A stretch of 64,000 nt of DNA, taken from positions 31,512 to 95,511 of the forward strand of contig JANBPK010000937.1 of the NCBI GenBank assembly GCA_027579435.1, read 5' to 3'. This DNA comes from Candolleomyces eurysporus. Taxonomy: Eukaryota > Basidiomycota > Agaricomycetes > Agaricales > Psathyrellaceae. Numbering within the stretch: the first letter of the stretch is position 1; the number at the start of each line of letters is the position of its first letter. Below the pieces are notes generated by a model. That model did not search any database. It was not told the DNA's origin and saw only the letters and a list, made by a program, of their open reading frames with translations. Positions 1 to 11,236 of the stretch are shown here, piece by piece. A program made the translations under genes and the position numbers.

Positions 1-958
1 CGAGTCTCAGCACCAGAAGTGCCTTCAGTCCTCAGCCAGCGGCACGCAACGTGCTAAGGCTCTCTTGCACCAGCTGGCCGCCGGCCACTCCCTCAATGAG
101 GAAAACTAGTCTCCGGCTCATTCAGAGGCCGGACTCCGTTTCACAGCCAACAGAATTTCCAAGATGAAAGCTACCACTCTAGTACGGGGCCATGTTTCCG
201 ATCAAATGAACATCAGCGTGGCCGTCGAGGAAGCCGTTTGATGTGGGCCAAGTGGGACTCATCCTTGCTCGACTCCTCAATAGAAGTGCTAGCAGGTGGA
301 CGGCAGGTGTTCCACTTACATCATACAATCGTTCATTGCACGGAGCACCCAAGCTCTCATTTACACCGGCTTGGACACCACCTTCACACATAGCAGGTGG
401 TTGCGTTTGGGCTTCAGCACTTCACCATCAGCGCAAGTTTTGCCAGGTCATGTACAGCAAAGGCTCCATCGGTGTCTAGCCAGCATCTTACCTCTGCCGC
501 TGTTGCACGCGTAGCAAAGTGGGAAGTGCGCGGCAGTGCCACTAGCAACGCCCGTGAAAAGATCATCATCACAGAGAGACACTCATGGCGTTCTTGTGAG
601 TGCCAGATCACTATTCCGTTTTAGCCACAATAGTCTGCAGCCTGCCAAACAGAAAGAAATTGGAAGTGGGTTGAGATTGTTATGTAATAACCCCAGTAGT
701 ACTCNTTTTTTTTCTCTTAGTAATACTAGGACTGCGTACTTAGTAACTTAGGACTACGCTTTGACTACGGACTACGGACTATTACATAGCAGGACTGTGC
801 AATTATCAATGTATGCCTCAGCACGGACTGCGGCACAGTAGCATGTATAGTATATAGGCAGTACAAGCTGAGCGGTAACTCCTCAGCTTGTTCTCAAGAA
901 TCTACTCTCTTGTCTACTCGTATTAACTCTCCTCTCGCACTAGTCCTCTTTCTAGTGA
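1..958. other. No convincing gene; promoter-like end
   Basis: I see no supported gene here. A single N precedes a T-run at 705. Near the right end are a TATATA stretch (about 850-856) and a short perfect inverted repeat (865-872 with 882-889, eight-base arms). They precede the ATG at 959 and could be a promoter or the leader of a retroelement. Confidence 0.4.
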
Positions 959-1787
959 ATGACTCTCGCAGTCTACACTAAAACCGAAATCGACTCGCAC
1001 TACCTTATCACCTACGTTCGACTCTATTTCATCCTTGCCCCAGACGCCAAGATCCGTCTCGGATCATTCATAGTACGTAATCTTGTCGGTGACGTTATTA
1101 ACGCTACACAGGGCGCTATCGACCGTCCGCCAAGTACTCCGGAACTGGCAGCAGCGCTTGCTCTCCTCGACCAGAAATACGCAGAGCGAGGCCCCGACCT
1201 TTTGCAACAACTTTGGACGCTCGCATCTCCGACCGAGGATCCACCTCCCCTCATCCATTCCGTTACTTCGTCTGTTGCTCATTTGCCTCACGCTCAAGCC
1301 CCTCCTGATTATCGTCCCTCCAAACGTCGACGAGCAACCTCCGATCCCAACTTCCCAGGGTCAATTAATAGTGGCCATACCAACCCCAACGAACCCTCTA
1401 GCTCTAACTCCCAGTGAAGGGCGGATAACCCCTCTCATTTTTAAAGAGAACATCTCCGACTCCGCCAATATCTCCTTTCGTTTTTGGCACCTTTGTTATC
1501 ACCCTTTTGAAGACCCTCCCCTTATCCATTGGGCCGTTTTTACCGCCACTCGACCTATCAACCGAACTCAGAACCCTTCCTCGTTCACCTTAGGCCGACT
1601 TCGTCTCCGGTGCAACAAGGACCTGAGCAAGCCCGTAACAGAGATACTGATGGGAAGCTCTTCACGCCCCTTGGAGGGATCTTTGGACTTATCATTTGTC
1701 GAATGGGCTACTCTGGCACACAAAATATCAAGTGCTCATGCTAGGGGTGGACCTACTCACACAAAGGGGCAACACATTCGGTCCTAG
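959..1787 (+). pseudogene. Frameshifted ORF of unknown, possibly retroelement, origin
   Basis: An ORF from ATG 959 runs 152 codons to a stop at 1417. The sense-looking protein then continues in another frame to 1787, so the two halves are probably one broken gene of roughly 270 residues. The first part is Ala/Leu-rich with a basic KRRR patch at about residue 122; the second part has PLIHWAVFTATRP and SFVEWATLAHKIS stretches. I recognise no domain. It sits in a repeat-rich region and could be a gag-like/ORF1 remnant, which is inference only. Confidence 0.3.
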
Positions 1788-2239
1788 CAAAACCCACATA
1801 ACTCCTCATCGCCTGGATTTTAGCATCTTTCATTGCTCCTGCAAATTTATTCGACGGTATAAACGTGGGGAGAGCTGCCCAACCTCCAGACATCACTCTG
1901 TCTCGGGGCTCAAGGTCCCTGCAAGGTCTTGATTGGATCAGGCTCACACTAAAATGGGGACCACTAAGAGGACTCCGAGTCCACACTCACTCAGTGCGTC
2001 AAACTCAAGTCAAACTTGACTGAAGTGACCCGGTACCTCACAGGAAAATTGGTTAATGCATAAGCCCAACGATGAAGGTAACAGCGGATGCATCTCAAGA
2101 TTAACTTAAAGAAACTGCTAACTGCTAACCATTTGACCAACCCACAGCACCGTTGGTGAGCCAGTGGATGCAACCTGCTCCTAGTTTTATGGGTATCGAG
2201 ATTCGCTCGTCGCGTCGCAGGACTCCTATTTATTTGGGT
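1788..2239. other. No gene seen
   Basis: No coding signal or clear repeat is visible up to the start of the 187-bp repeat. Short ORFs are present on both strands but none looks conserved. Confidence 0.4.
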
Positions 2240-2426
2240 GTCGCAGCTCATCTCGATCTCGCACTCTTAGATCACGGTGGTCCTGACTGACCGAAAAGCC
2301 TGACGGCTTTTGCCCGTAAAACCTTCGCTTCTCCGCTGAACTTCTAACATCGCATTCAGACAGTAACCTTTATCTGTTATGCTCAGATAAAGTTCTCGGG
2401 AAAGCAGCCTTAGCAAGTTGCATAGA
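2240..2426 (+). repeat. 187-bp direct repeat, copy 1
   Basis: This segment recurs at 4861-5047 with the same length and two differences that I can see (a C/T near 2384 and an A/G near 2406). It begins with the coding-like end HLDLALLDHGGPD followed by a stop, then a perfect hairpin (AAAAGCC, TGAC loop, GGCTTTT) and an untranslated-looking tail. Flanks differ between copies, so this is a dispersed element end, possibly the 3' part of a retroposon. The class is not recognised. Confidence 0.75.
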
Positions 2427-2499
2427 TAACAAGCCTAAGATGGAGTGACGTAGGAGGGTAGGGTTAGGATCATGTCTATGCAACTAAGCGATGGCAGGT

Positions 2500-4535
2500 T
2501 CTTCCGGTGGTTAACAAAGTTACTTGTGCACGTAACTTGTTCCCTTACTAATTTAACTTTTTCTAACTTTTTCAACTCAAGTAAATCTTTCCTCAACATG
2601 TTTACTTCACGTTAACATTCAAGTTAGACCAAGTTAGAGTATGTTAACTTAAGCTAGGATCAAGCTATATACAAGTTAGCACAAGTAAACTTGAGCTGTA
2701 TATTCNTTTTTTCGCCAAATGGGTGTGTTGGGTGGGTCCTTAGGTGAGTCCCAGCTTGCGCGCTGAAGCACGGCCATTGTGGTTCGCTTTCATATGGGAA
2801 GGGACAGCCAGAGACGACATCCTTATTTCTATATTTGCCTATCACGGAGCTTTAGGAGATGAGGTTGAACATTCGTTGTCGGATCTAGAGAGGAACACAT
2901 ACAAGGATGATTGGCACGGGCCCCCACTAGATACGAGCAGGGTTACGCTGCGTCAATTCCGGGTGTTGTGGATACCTGTGTCCTACCTTTGGAGGGTACG
3001 GTTGGAGCACTTAGGCGAGTCGTCAGGTCCACCATCATCGAGGTTACCCCAGAAACTTCCCCTATTCTCGCAATCCTTCCCAGTGCTCAGTCGTTCAGCT
3101 TTCCAACAACAACAACAGATCTGGGTCTCGCAGAGATTGTTCTTGGCTCGCGACCATTGCCTGCCCTTCCCTGTGAGCTGTGTTGTTTCCTCATCATCCC
3201 ACCTGAAATTCCTCGTCCTCATCCCGTTCCACCCAGAGCCTTGGTCCCATCAGCGAAGCCTCAGCAAACCCTGCATTTTTCGTCCGTTCTCACCATGTTA
3301 CCTGGCCCACATCGACCAGCTCCAGCACGATATTTGCGCTCACATGTGCAATCTGAAAAGCAAGAGCTGTTGGAAGAGAGAGCAGTAAGGCCTAGTGCAA
3401 AACGAAGGAAGTACAAGGGGGAGTACTACGCATTGATCGACGAAGATGGAAATGAGGTGTTGTCAGACGAAGGGTACGAGGTTCAATGACGTGTTGCTGC
3501 TGTATACATAGTAGTAGTACATGTAAATGTACGCTTTGTGTTCAAAGCTGTTCGGTAGATTCAATCTCAGTGTTGTTTCGAGTTTTGGGTATTGCCATTG
3601 TCAGTCGGATTTTGGCGTCAGTTCAGCGCTAGAGCGGCCTTCAACAGGAACATCCAAGCATTGTTAGGGCCCAATGGTAAGCAAAAAATCATATAAATCT
3701 GGTTGAAGGACCCTTCTTTCTTGAATGCTCGTCTGACGGTGACCTGGTCCGTTGTCCTGCAACGAGATGGTCATGCCAGCATCAAAGCCATGGGAATGGG
3801 TATAGGCTTGGTTGGCATACAGTTATTGTCCTCCTTGCTGTTCTTTGCCCTTAAATCAAGGTCTAGTAGCTCAAAGTTAGATACATGTTAGCGTCAAGTA
3901 AGTCAAGTTGATCCAAGTTAAAAACAAGTTAACTTGTAGTTAACGTACGCTGTTAACATAAGTTAACATTTCTGCGTCGGTGTGGTCGTTGATTTATAAG
4001 TCTTACTCAAATCATGTATAATCAAATGAGGCGTTCTGTGGCTGTATTCAGAGCTATATAAGATATTGAATCAATTTCCTGGGTGTGTTTAACCCTCTGA
4101 CTCCTCAGAAATGACTTATTTTTCCAGCAGTTAGTCACCAAGAAAGTTGCCAAGGGATGATTTAACTAGGAAGCAACAACCTCTTATTCTTCAATGCGAC
4201 ATTCGATAGCCAAGATCGCCTCCTCTATGAGTGATCACACTATATATGAGTAAAGTTTGTGTGATTTCATGTTTGAGTGACAACACCAGAAGAGCGAGCC
4301 AGATCAACATGGGAAATTATATTCTTTGCCTCCTCGAACATGATAAGGGTCGAAAAACCACAGATCTTGTAGCTACAGACCCTCTATGAGGCGGCATTAT
4401 GGATATATCTCACCAACACCGGCGACACGTTTACTTGGCCGGTTGCGTGGAAAACAAGCAATTGTAGCCACATTTTAGACCCTAACTTGCAGGCGGAAAG
4501 TTAGATAAAGTTACTAACTCAAGTAACTTTATTTA
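2500..4535. mobile_element. Putative non-autonomous element rich in AAGTTA words
   Basis: Three patches (about 2510-2700, 3860-3980 and 4465-4535) are packed with degenerate AAGTTA/TAACTT/GTTAAC words in both orientations, including AAGTTAACTTG and TAACTTAAG. Dense short words near both ends resemble the subterminal repeats that DNA transposases bind. I cannot define exact termini or a target-site duplication. The interior holds a candidate ORF at 2911-3489. Low-complexity AT-rich sequence is the alternative. Confidence 0.35.
2911..3489 (+). CDS. Hypothetical 192-aa protein
   Basis: An open frame starts MARAPTRYEQG and ends in an acidic tail (LIDEDGNEVLSDEGYEVQ) after a basic KRRKYK patch at about residue 165. 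It is Pro/Leu-rich and no family is recognised. A second long open frame (2744-3388) overlaps it, so coding status is uncertain. The acidic tail after a basic patch, and the stop just before AT-rich sequence, favour this frame. It may be a gene carried inside the surrounding putative mobile element. Confidence 0.3.
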   Translation: MARAPTRYEQGYAASIPGVVDTCVLPLEGTVGALRRVVRSTIIEVTPETSPILAILPSAQSFSFPTTTTDLGLAEIVLGSRPLPALPCELCCFLIIPPEIPRPHPVPPRALVPSAKPQQTLHFSSVLTMLPGPHRPAPARYLRSHVQSEKQELLEERAVRPSAKRRKYKGEYYALIDEDGNEVLSDEGYEVQ

Positions 4536-4560
4536 CAGTCGGTTCTTCCCACGAGGCGGC
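3490..4560. other. Non-coding, repeat-like
   Basis: No credible gene. The stretch contains two of the AAGTTA-rich patches and otherwise AT-rich unique sequence. Confidence 0.4.
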
Positions 4561-4911
4561 ATGCCTCCTCTCCTTCCGACTGCCATCGCCTCTGAGCATA
4601 GAGCTCGCCCGAGGCGCCTTGCCGCCGTTTTCTTTTCCCCACCCTCCACTCCCAAGAAACACCGGCAGCTCATCAGGGATCCCTTGGATATTACCAGGGC
4701 TCAGAACCTGGGATCGAAAGGTGCACCGATCAACAGCAATCTGCGAATTGTCTGTTGGAACCCATGCGGCGGTCTAAGAAATATAACATCGGATTTGTTG
4801 AAATTAAGTTACCGTTGTAAAAGATCTGATAGCTGCTCGGTGTTGGATCCCACCCACCCTGTCGCAGCTCATCTCGATCTCGCACTCTTAGATCACGGTG
4901 GTCCTGACTGA
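4561..4911 (+). pseudogene. Possible truncated non-LTR retroelement fragment
   Basis: This 116-codon ORF contains NLRIVCWNPCGGLRN at about residues 60-74, which resembles the opening strand of the exonuclease-endonuclease domain of LINE-type elements (known pattern: LRI..WN..GLR). The match stops abruptly, and the ORF then runs into the 187-bp repeat, sharing its HLDLALLDHGGPD end. I read it as an internally deleted element, 5' part joined to 3' end. The similarity is short, so a chance match is possible. Confidence 0.3.
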
Positions 4912-5047
4912 CCGAAAAGCCTGACGGCTTTTGCCCGTAAAACCTTCGCTTCTCCGCTGAACTTCTAACATCGCATTCAGACAGTAACCTTTATCTGTTA
5001 TGCTTAGATAAAGTTCTCGGGAAAGCGGCCTTAGCAAGTTGCATAGA
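4861..5047 (+). repeat. 187-bp direct repeat, copy 2
   Basis: Near-identical to 2240-2426 (two mismatches seen), including the hairpin with AAAAGCC/GGCTTTT arms. Here it is fused to the ORF beginning at 4561, which suggests it is the 3' end of a longer element. It ends about 50 bp before the first GTPase remnant. Confidence 0.75.
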
Positions 5048-5100
5048 CCCCTTATGAACTGTCTGAAAATGGCGGCTGCCTTTGCTAGGGAGGACTCGGC

Positions 5101-5500
5101 TCAAGGTTTGGCTACGAGCCCAGCATCTGTTTTTGCGTAGGATTTCTTCTCGTCTACAATTTGGTGCTGGAGAAGAAGGACAATCCCGTTGGAGGCGGGG
5201 TTCTGCATGTTGTCAACTATTGTCTTCACAATGTCCAGAGCTGATTTTGGTGAATTATCCAGGCGGACCATGGCGACCCTTTGAGGACCGCTGAGCATTG
5301 AGTGCCAAAATGTGTCACGAAGCTTGCTCTCTCTCTGAGTTGAGAAATTAGGCTCCGTTTTGCACAAGTTCCATCACATAGTTGCGAGTATGATGCCAGG
5401 CAATGCATCCTCCCCACATATTTTTTGAAAGATCTCCAATCCGGAGGCATGACCATCCTCAAGGAACACACCTGGGTGATATTTCTAGGCAGAACGAACC
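5101..5500 (-). pseudogene. Decayed AIG1-like GTPase, C-terminal remnant
   Basis: On the minus strand the family block GLEIFQKICGED..LPGIILAT is followed by M-stop-W where intact paralogues read T-R-W at the G4 motif. The stop is TGA at 5376-5374 (CGA in paralogues) and the preceding codon is ATG instead of ACG, both consistent with C-to-T changes at CpG. The downstream part (LDNSPKSALDIVKTIVD, QHQIVDEKK, TDAG) is recognisable family C-terminus. No P-loop exon is seen upstream before the next gene begins at 5.7 kb. It is a pseudogene unless the stop is a sequence error. Confidence 0.7.
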
Positions 5501-5700
5501 AGAGAGTTTGGACGCTCCTCGTGTTGCCTTCGTGTTTCGTGTTCCGATGAAGCTGGACCCCCAATACAACCAAATTCTCCGAGTTAACTGGGCAGTTTAA
5601 TCGTGCGGATCTGTGATAGGCGCGCGACGAGTACTCGGATTCTAGAAGAACTAAATACATTTCAAGTGATAAACAAGTGGCATCCGTTGCTGAACTGACA

Positions 5701-6614
5701 TCACCCCTGGGGCGGAAGTAGAGTTGGAGGATTTAGAGGGTCAAGATTAGCGATCGTCACGGGGTTACTCACAAGGCACAGAAAGCCCTTGGTGCTGCCA
5801 AGTCCGTGAACTCCGTCTTGGTCTGTCACATCCCGGCGCCTGTTTTCTGCTCTCCTTTCAATGCATCGATTTAGCATTGGCTCGATAATCTTCCATGCTG
5901 AGTCTGCCGAGTTGTCAAGTCGCTTTACCTCCATGCGGAACTCCTTCTCCAGTTCTTCCTTTCGCCTTTCCAGTGCAGCTGCTTAGGAGCATAGGTCCCA
6001 TCGCGTCGTTGCCAAGACTGCTTTTGAAGCAGCATCCTTCCCGCAGATCCTTTTCAGTTTTTGAAGGCTCGGTATCTCGTTACGCGCCATGCGGTTGGGC
6101 CAGATCGGGTACACGTACACCATCCCAGCGACATCGTAATTCACGTCGCAAGATTTTCTGTGGGGCTCGACGTTGAATATAAGGCAGTGGCGGTCACTTA
6201 GAAATGACTCACGAAGTATGCAACCAATTCGCTGCCCGATTGATCCCATCGGAAACACCTCGAGAGTCGTCGAATCCCGGTGTATCAACGAGAATAAGCC
6301 GATTGCCCGGCACTTCCTGCTCGAGAGCCTGGCGTTTGGGAATTATCGTGGCGTAGCTCGTGGTCTCGCGAGTGCAGGCTGTAAATCCATCGCTGGTCGT
6401 TGCATCGGCTCTCTCAAGGATGTGGTTAATAAACTGTAAGGACAGCATTGAATGATATTCGGCCACATTGGGTATCAACGGCATATAAGAGACTATACCG
6501 TTCTCTTTCCGTGCCCTAAGGGGCCAACTACACTGTTGATCGACGTCAGAGTACTCAGAGAGCGGCTTGAAGAAGCACTCACAGTATCACAATGCCGATC
6601 GATCCTGACTTCAT
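5701..6614 (-). pseudogene. AIG1-like GTPase with in-frame stop
   Basis: Exon 1 starts at ATG 6614 (MKSGSIGIVIL) after an upstream in-frame stop. A 34-nt microexon (6532-6499) encodes VVGPLGHGKRT, a Walker A with Arg in place of the usual Ser. Next comes FINHILERADATTSDGFTACT (G2 region), LILVDTPGFDDS (G3) and a fourth exon with GMVYVYPIWPNRMARNE and TTRWDLC (G4). Directly after TTRWDLCS comes an in-frame TAA (5985-5983), then the family continues in the same frame (ALERRKEELEKEF, RLDNSADSAWKIIE). The last part ends at a GTGAGT-like donor near 5770, so the true 3' exon is undefined. One nonsense change would have silenced it; a read error cannot be excluded. Confidence 0.65.
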
Positions 6615-7012
6615 TGGCTGTACGGCACTTCAAAGAGGGAGCAGAGGGTCGAGGATAGAACACTGGCAGTCGTCAATGTAAGGGTACAACCAGAGCCTGA
6701 CTTAGTCAGCACCGCGAGAAGGCACTGCGCCGGGCGTTCATATCACGTGGGCCTAGGTACAGCTGAAGCATTCAAATGAATGAACAAGGTCATATGAAAA
6801 GGTAGACCCAGCCAGATCTCCTTGGCCGTCTGATCGCGAGAGGTGCAGCCCACCGCCCAGCGCAGTACTGAGGTACCTTGCAAAGATCCAACCAGACGAA
6901 GCCTCGCAACAGACGAGTGCATTTGGCGCCGTTCAATCAGCTATGTTCAGTGCCACACCTTCGATGCACCCTTGCTTACTCAAGGCCGATACGCATTACA
7001 GTCTACAATACA
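6615..7012. other. Intergenic, no gene seen
   Basis: The gap between two minus-strand GTPase loci shows no supported feature. It may contain the promoter of the 5.7-6.6 kb locus. Confidence 0.4.
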
Positions 7013-8194
7013 TTATGGAATGATGCTTGAAAGTAACTGCCGCGATACAGCGCTCTTCCTGAATCTCACTGTAAAAACGCCAGTGAGTGTGGGAGGTGTC
7101 GAAGCTGTCTTTCGAATACTTACAAAGCCCAAAAACCTCTTGATACGAGTGCCCAATGGCAACCGCAATCGCGCTGCTTCAGTTGCCAGAGCTCTGAGTT
7201 TGTCCTTACGTGCTTGAGTCGAGCCTGAGCCTGATTCCTTAAGCAGCTCGTCCAGTTTTCGACGAAGCTCCTGAGCAGCGTCGGTGTGTTTGAGCTTCTT
7301 GCTTTTGTCGACTATTTGCTTTTGAATTGTTAGTATGACACCGTCGATATGGGAGTCAGCACGCCGCTTCAAGACAAGCCTGATAAGATCCCAGGCGGAC
7401 TCTTCCGAGTTCCATAGAGCCGTCATTTCTGCCTTGGTTTGAGGTGCTGATGCCGAGAGCATATCGCTCCAAAACGTATCCACGAGTTCCCGTTTTCGTT
7501 TTTCGCCGCTTTCTGCTGGGCATATGTCCCATCGGGTGGTCGCAAGGATGACCTTCGAAAGACCGTGATTCCCGCATATCTTTTGGAATACCTTGACGTT
7601 TGAGCGGTCATTGCGTGTCATCCGATTGGGGTAGATCGGATACATGTAAACGACGCCCCCGACCTTCATGCTGGAATCGTATCTGCTCACAGAAACATGA
7701 GTGGTTTTCCAATCCTTGAAGGCCGAGGACTGACGAAGATGCAAGCCAGACCGCTATGCGGCGAAGAATCTCCGAGTCTGGTAGCTCGGTGTCATCAAAA
7801 CCCGGCGTGTCCACCAGCACGATTCTTTGGCCACCAATTTGAAAGGCCTTCGCCAGCGGCGAGTCGTTACGCATGTTGATGAAGTAGTGCCCCAGCTGTC
7901 TGGTACAGGATTGGAACCCGTCGCTAACTGGTGCGTCCGATCTCCCAAGGACGTTATTTATGAACTAGCTGAGTCAGTGCGCTGATGGTGCATGGTGTCT
8001 GTGGCGCTTACAGTACTTTTCCCGACGCCTGTCGGGCCCATAATCCTGAATCTCGTATCAGCATCTCTTCATTTGACATCCATTTAAAGGAGAAGGGCAT
8101 ACGGAATCACGATATCGTTCTGTCTCCCTACGCCTTTTGGCAGGTACACATCAGTTTCGGCTCTGAGAAGGTCGAGACTGAATCCTCGGGGCAT
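7013..8194 (-). CDS. AIG1-like P-loop GTPase (locus B)
   Basis: Spliced gene. Exon 1 (8194-8103) begins MPRGFSLDLLRAETDVYLP and ends ..NDIVIP. The 34-nt microexon 8045-8012 encodes IMGPTGVGKST. Exon 3 starts at 7964 with FINNVLGRSD and holds SDGFQSCT (G2 Thr) and IVLVDTPGFDDT (G3). Exon 4 has GGVVYMYPIYPNRMTRND and LATTRWDICP (G4-like TRWD), then a helical, basic C-terminus rich in Lys/Arg/Leu. The last open frame stops at 7013, but a GTAAGT donor near 7125 may lead to another short exon, so the 3' end is approximate. The family is the Agaricomycete AIG1-like group of predicted GTP-binding proteins; cellular role unknown. All key motifs are intact. Confidence 0.8.
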
Positions 8195-9522
8195 GGCGGA
8201 AACGAGGAGAGAAAAGGTATAGGAGGAATGGGCACGCTATGGCGCCCATTATATTGTAAACGGTGGTTCACGGGCGCAGGCAACGAGGCAGCTTAATGTT
8301 GTTCGAGCTGCGACACTTGACACGACCCAGGGAACTGGGCCTGCGCGTCCCATTAGGCAATGAGGCGAGGCAACCTGAAGGTCGCCATGCCGCAGCCGAA
8401 ATAGGACATCACCCTTCAAATCTCGATTGATATCATCCAAAGCTTCGATTAGGCTGTAACTTCAAGTTCATTCACAATTCATTCGGTAGGACAGAATGTA
8501 GTACCTCCAGCATTCACCGTCCCTGGGTAATGCTCTCAGACTTGGAGCTGAGCGCCTGTGACATCACCACCGCTTCAAATTGCTGCGTATAGGGCTGTGT
8601 CGGCAATGGCCACATCTGGAGTCCCGAATCGGCAATGGACCGGCTGACCACTTAAATCTTTAAGCCTTCAGTTTTGCCACCATCCGACGTTGAACGTAAT
8701 CGAGCAATAGGAGCGACAAAGGCAGGTAAAATTCAGGAAGCTTCGTGAATCCAGAACGACTGCCGAAGCTAGAGGTGCCCAAGGGCTGCACTACCTGAGG
8801 ATACTCGCGAAAAGAAACGCATAGAGCAAGTTCGTACCCCGGATTGCAGTCTCGGTAAAAATCGGTTGCTCTCTGGCGAGTTCACGCTAAAGGCAGGGCT
8901 GCGGGTTGAAGAGCGAATTGGCGAAGGATGCTCAACGCTTCTCATGGTCCACAGCCACTGACTCTTAAAGGAGCAACACAGCTGTCCTTGTTCTCTCAAC
9001 TTATCCGCCCATGGCTTGCAAGGCCGACCCCGTGAGGGTGCGGATGGGGAAATGTGAGTTCCCCGCTCTAAGCACTACGCACTCGCTTTCACCCCCACTG
9101 CTGGGATTCAACTTTTCTGCGGTCTGCAAGACGCGTGCAAAACGGATCCAAAAATCTCAGGTTCCGAAAACCTCTTGCAACGCGCAAAGGTTATCTGCGT
9201 ATTGCAAGCTACAAAAGACGAATAGTTGCATTTTGCATCACATTTTGGCTCAATGCAGAATAGTATCAATATTTTCTTATCAAAGGATATGTTTTGCAAC
9301 AATTTCGCCGAATGCAGAACAATTGGATCCTAGCAGACTGCGACTGTCAATGATCCCAGCATCCAGAGCCCTGGTTCTGCGATGCTTGTTTAGGAAAGGA
9401 CCCCAATGAGATCACATTACACGCAAGACTAGGACGGTCAAGCATTGGGTTATAAGTCAAACGTGGCCATTGTTCTTCTCCACCAACCTCGCCTTCCGTT
9501 GCTCTCTACTGACAAGTGAACT
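8195..9522. other. Long intergenic stretch, no gene recognised
   Basis: Between two divergent GTPase genes I see only short, unconvincing ORFs. The 9100-9330 part is AT-rich with repeated TTGCAA/TGCAT words and may be an old transposon. Confidence 0.4.
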
Positions 9523-11117
9523 ATGCCGGCTTCNAAAAAAAATTGATAAGTTGCGTGGGCCGGGTGACCCCTCTGTAGAAGAAGATGACGCCCACGAAGA
9601 TGACATTGTGATCCTGTATGTACGCTCTCCCTTGCTTCTCGATATATAACAGCGAGGACTGATCAAGACCGAAGTGTAATGGGTCCAACAGGGGTAGGAA
9701 AGAGTACGGTAAGAATGTTGGTACGAAGTGCATGTATGGATCTGACAGAGTTTCTTGAAGTTCATTAACAACCTTGCGAATAAGGATGTCGCCGAGGTTA
9801 GCGACGGCTATTCGACATGCACTACCTCCGTCCGACACTACTTCGTGGAGATACCTCAGGAATTAATGAATAAGCCTGGCCGACTGGTTCTAGTTGATAC
9901 GCCAGCCTTCAACGACTCGACCATGTCTCCAGCGGAGAGCCTTCGTAGCATCGCTTGGTGGCTTGCCTGCTCGTACGTCCCATCTTCTTGTATTATCATA
10001 TAGAATTACTTGAAAGGTGATCAGATATAGTGCAAAGAAATGGCATGTTGGAGGCATAATCTACATGCAATCCGCCTACCCCCACCGCGTGGGGAGAAGC
10101 GATATCCCAGATCTTCAGGTCTTTCGGGCGATTTGGGGAACATACTGTGCATCGAGAATTATACTAGCGACCACTCAATGGGGATTCTGCCAATGTGGTC
10201 ACCATGACGAGCTGGAGAGTGTCTTGTCGGACAGATTCTGGGGTGAAACGCATCAGGTTGGCGTGAAAGGGTTCCAAGGTCCTTCAGCTTCGTCACGCCG
10301 TGCTACAATGCGTCTTGACAACTCGCCCGGCTCCGCTTGGGAAGTTGTTCGAGCTTTATTGGAGCTACGAATCGATAAAGATGTCGTATTAAGCCTCCAA
10401 AGGGAGATAGTCGATGACCGAACATCACTGAAACGAACGAGTGCTGCGAAGGCACTCCTCACTGCCGAGTCAGGTTCGGAACACCCTCTGACGAATTTCG
10501 GAATATTGCCTTCTTTCAAGCATCGTTTCACCAAGCGTATTCCGGTGAAAACGGAGGAGCTTCTAGCCTTTATCAGGCGTTTCTTTGTTTTGGTATGTAA
10601 AGACCTTCATTGTGAACCAATCTATTGACCTGTTACACAGAAAGAGAGGCCATATCCATATAAAACGAGTCCAAAACAGAAACGCAGCCGATCTATGACT
10701 GCCGACACCCGCGGTAAGTCGGAATGCCATCGATCTACCCGTAGCATTAAATCCTTAGATTTCGGTTCAACGGGTACCTATCAGCAAACCACCCAGGCGA
10801 ATCCGACGTTCGGAGACCTGAGCACTCCTGCTACAAATACAGGCACTAGGAGTGCATTTAGTACGCGTTTACGCGCTTCTCTTAAGCTAGATTCCGTTCA
10901 ACTGACAACACGGACAGGCGGATGCGGAGGAGCTGCCGAAACTTCCACAGTCACCTTTGGAGAAACCGGAAGCAGCGCGCTTAGGAGGCGAGGGGGACAG
11001 CAGGCGCCATACGCATTCGGACACTCTACGACCTTTGAAGGCCCTACAACTACCCAGGCAAGAACGGCTTCCACAACCAACCTTTTATCTTTTATTGAAA
11101 CGACGAAATCCGGCTAA
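9523..11117 (+). CDS. AIG1-like GTPase with Ser/Thr-rich tail (locus C)
   Basis: The only plus-strand GTPase in the cluster. Exon 1 is 9523-9615; an N at 9534 beside an A-run breaks the frame, and omitting it gives MPASKKIDKLRGPG...EDDIVIL. Microexon 9675-9708 encodes VMGPTGVGKST. Exon 3 from 9761 has FINNLANKDVAEVSDGYSTCT and LVLVDTPAFNDS (G3 with Ala for Gly). Exon 4 has GGIIYMQSAYPHRVGRSD and LATTQWGFC, so the G4 TRWD is TQWG here and guanine specificity may be altered. After an intron (donor GTATGT at about 10592, acceptor before 10641) a 158-residue basic, Ser/Thr/Gly-rich tail begins KERPYPYKTSPKQKRSRS and ends at 11117. Such a long tail is absent from its neighbours. Confidence 0.75.
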
Positions 11118-11236
11118 GGGTTGGGACAAGTTCGGCTTCTTATGGTTGGCTCGTCTGCCGTCCACTTGTCTAGAAGATTCTATCTGCCATTCAATACATA
11201 TTTATTCAAGTCTGTATATCATGTTTGGATTGGTTA

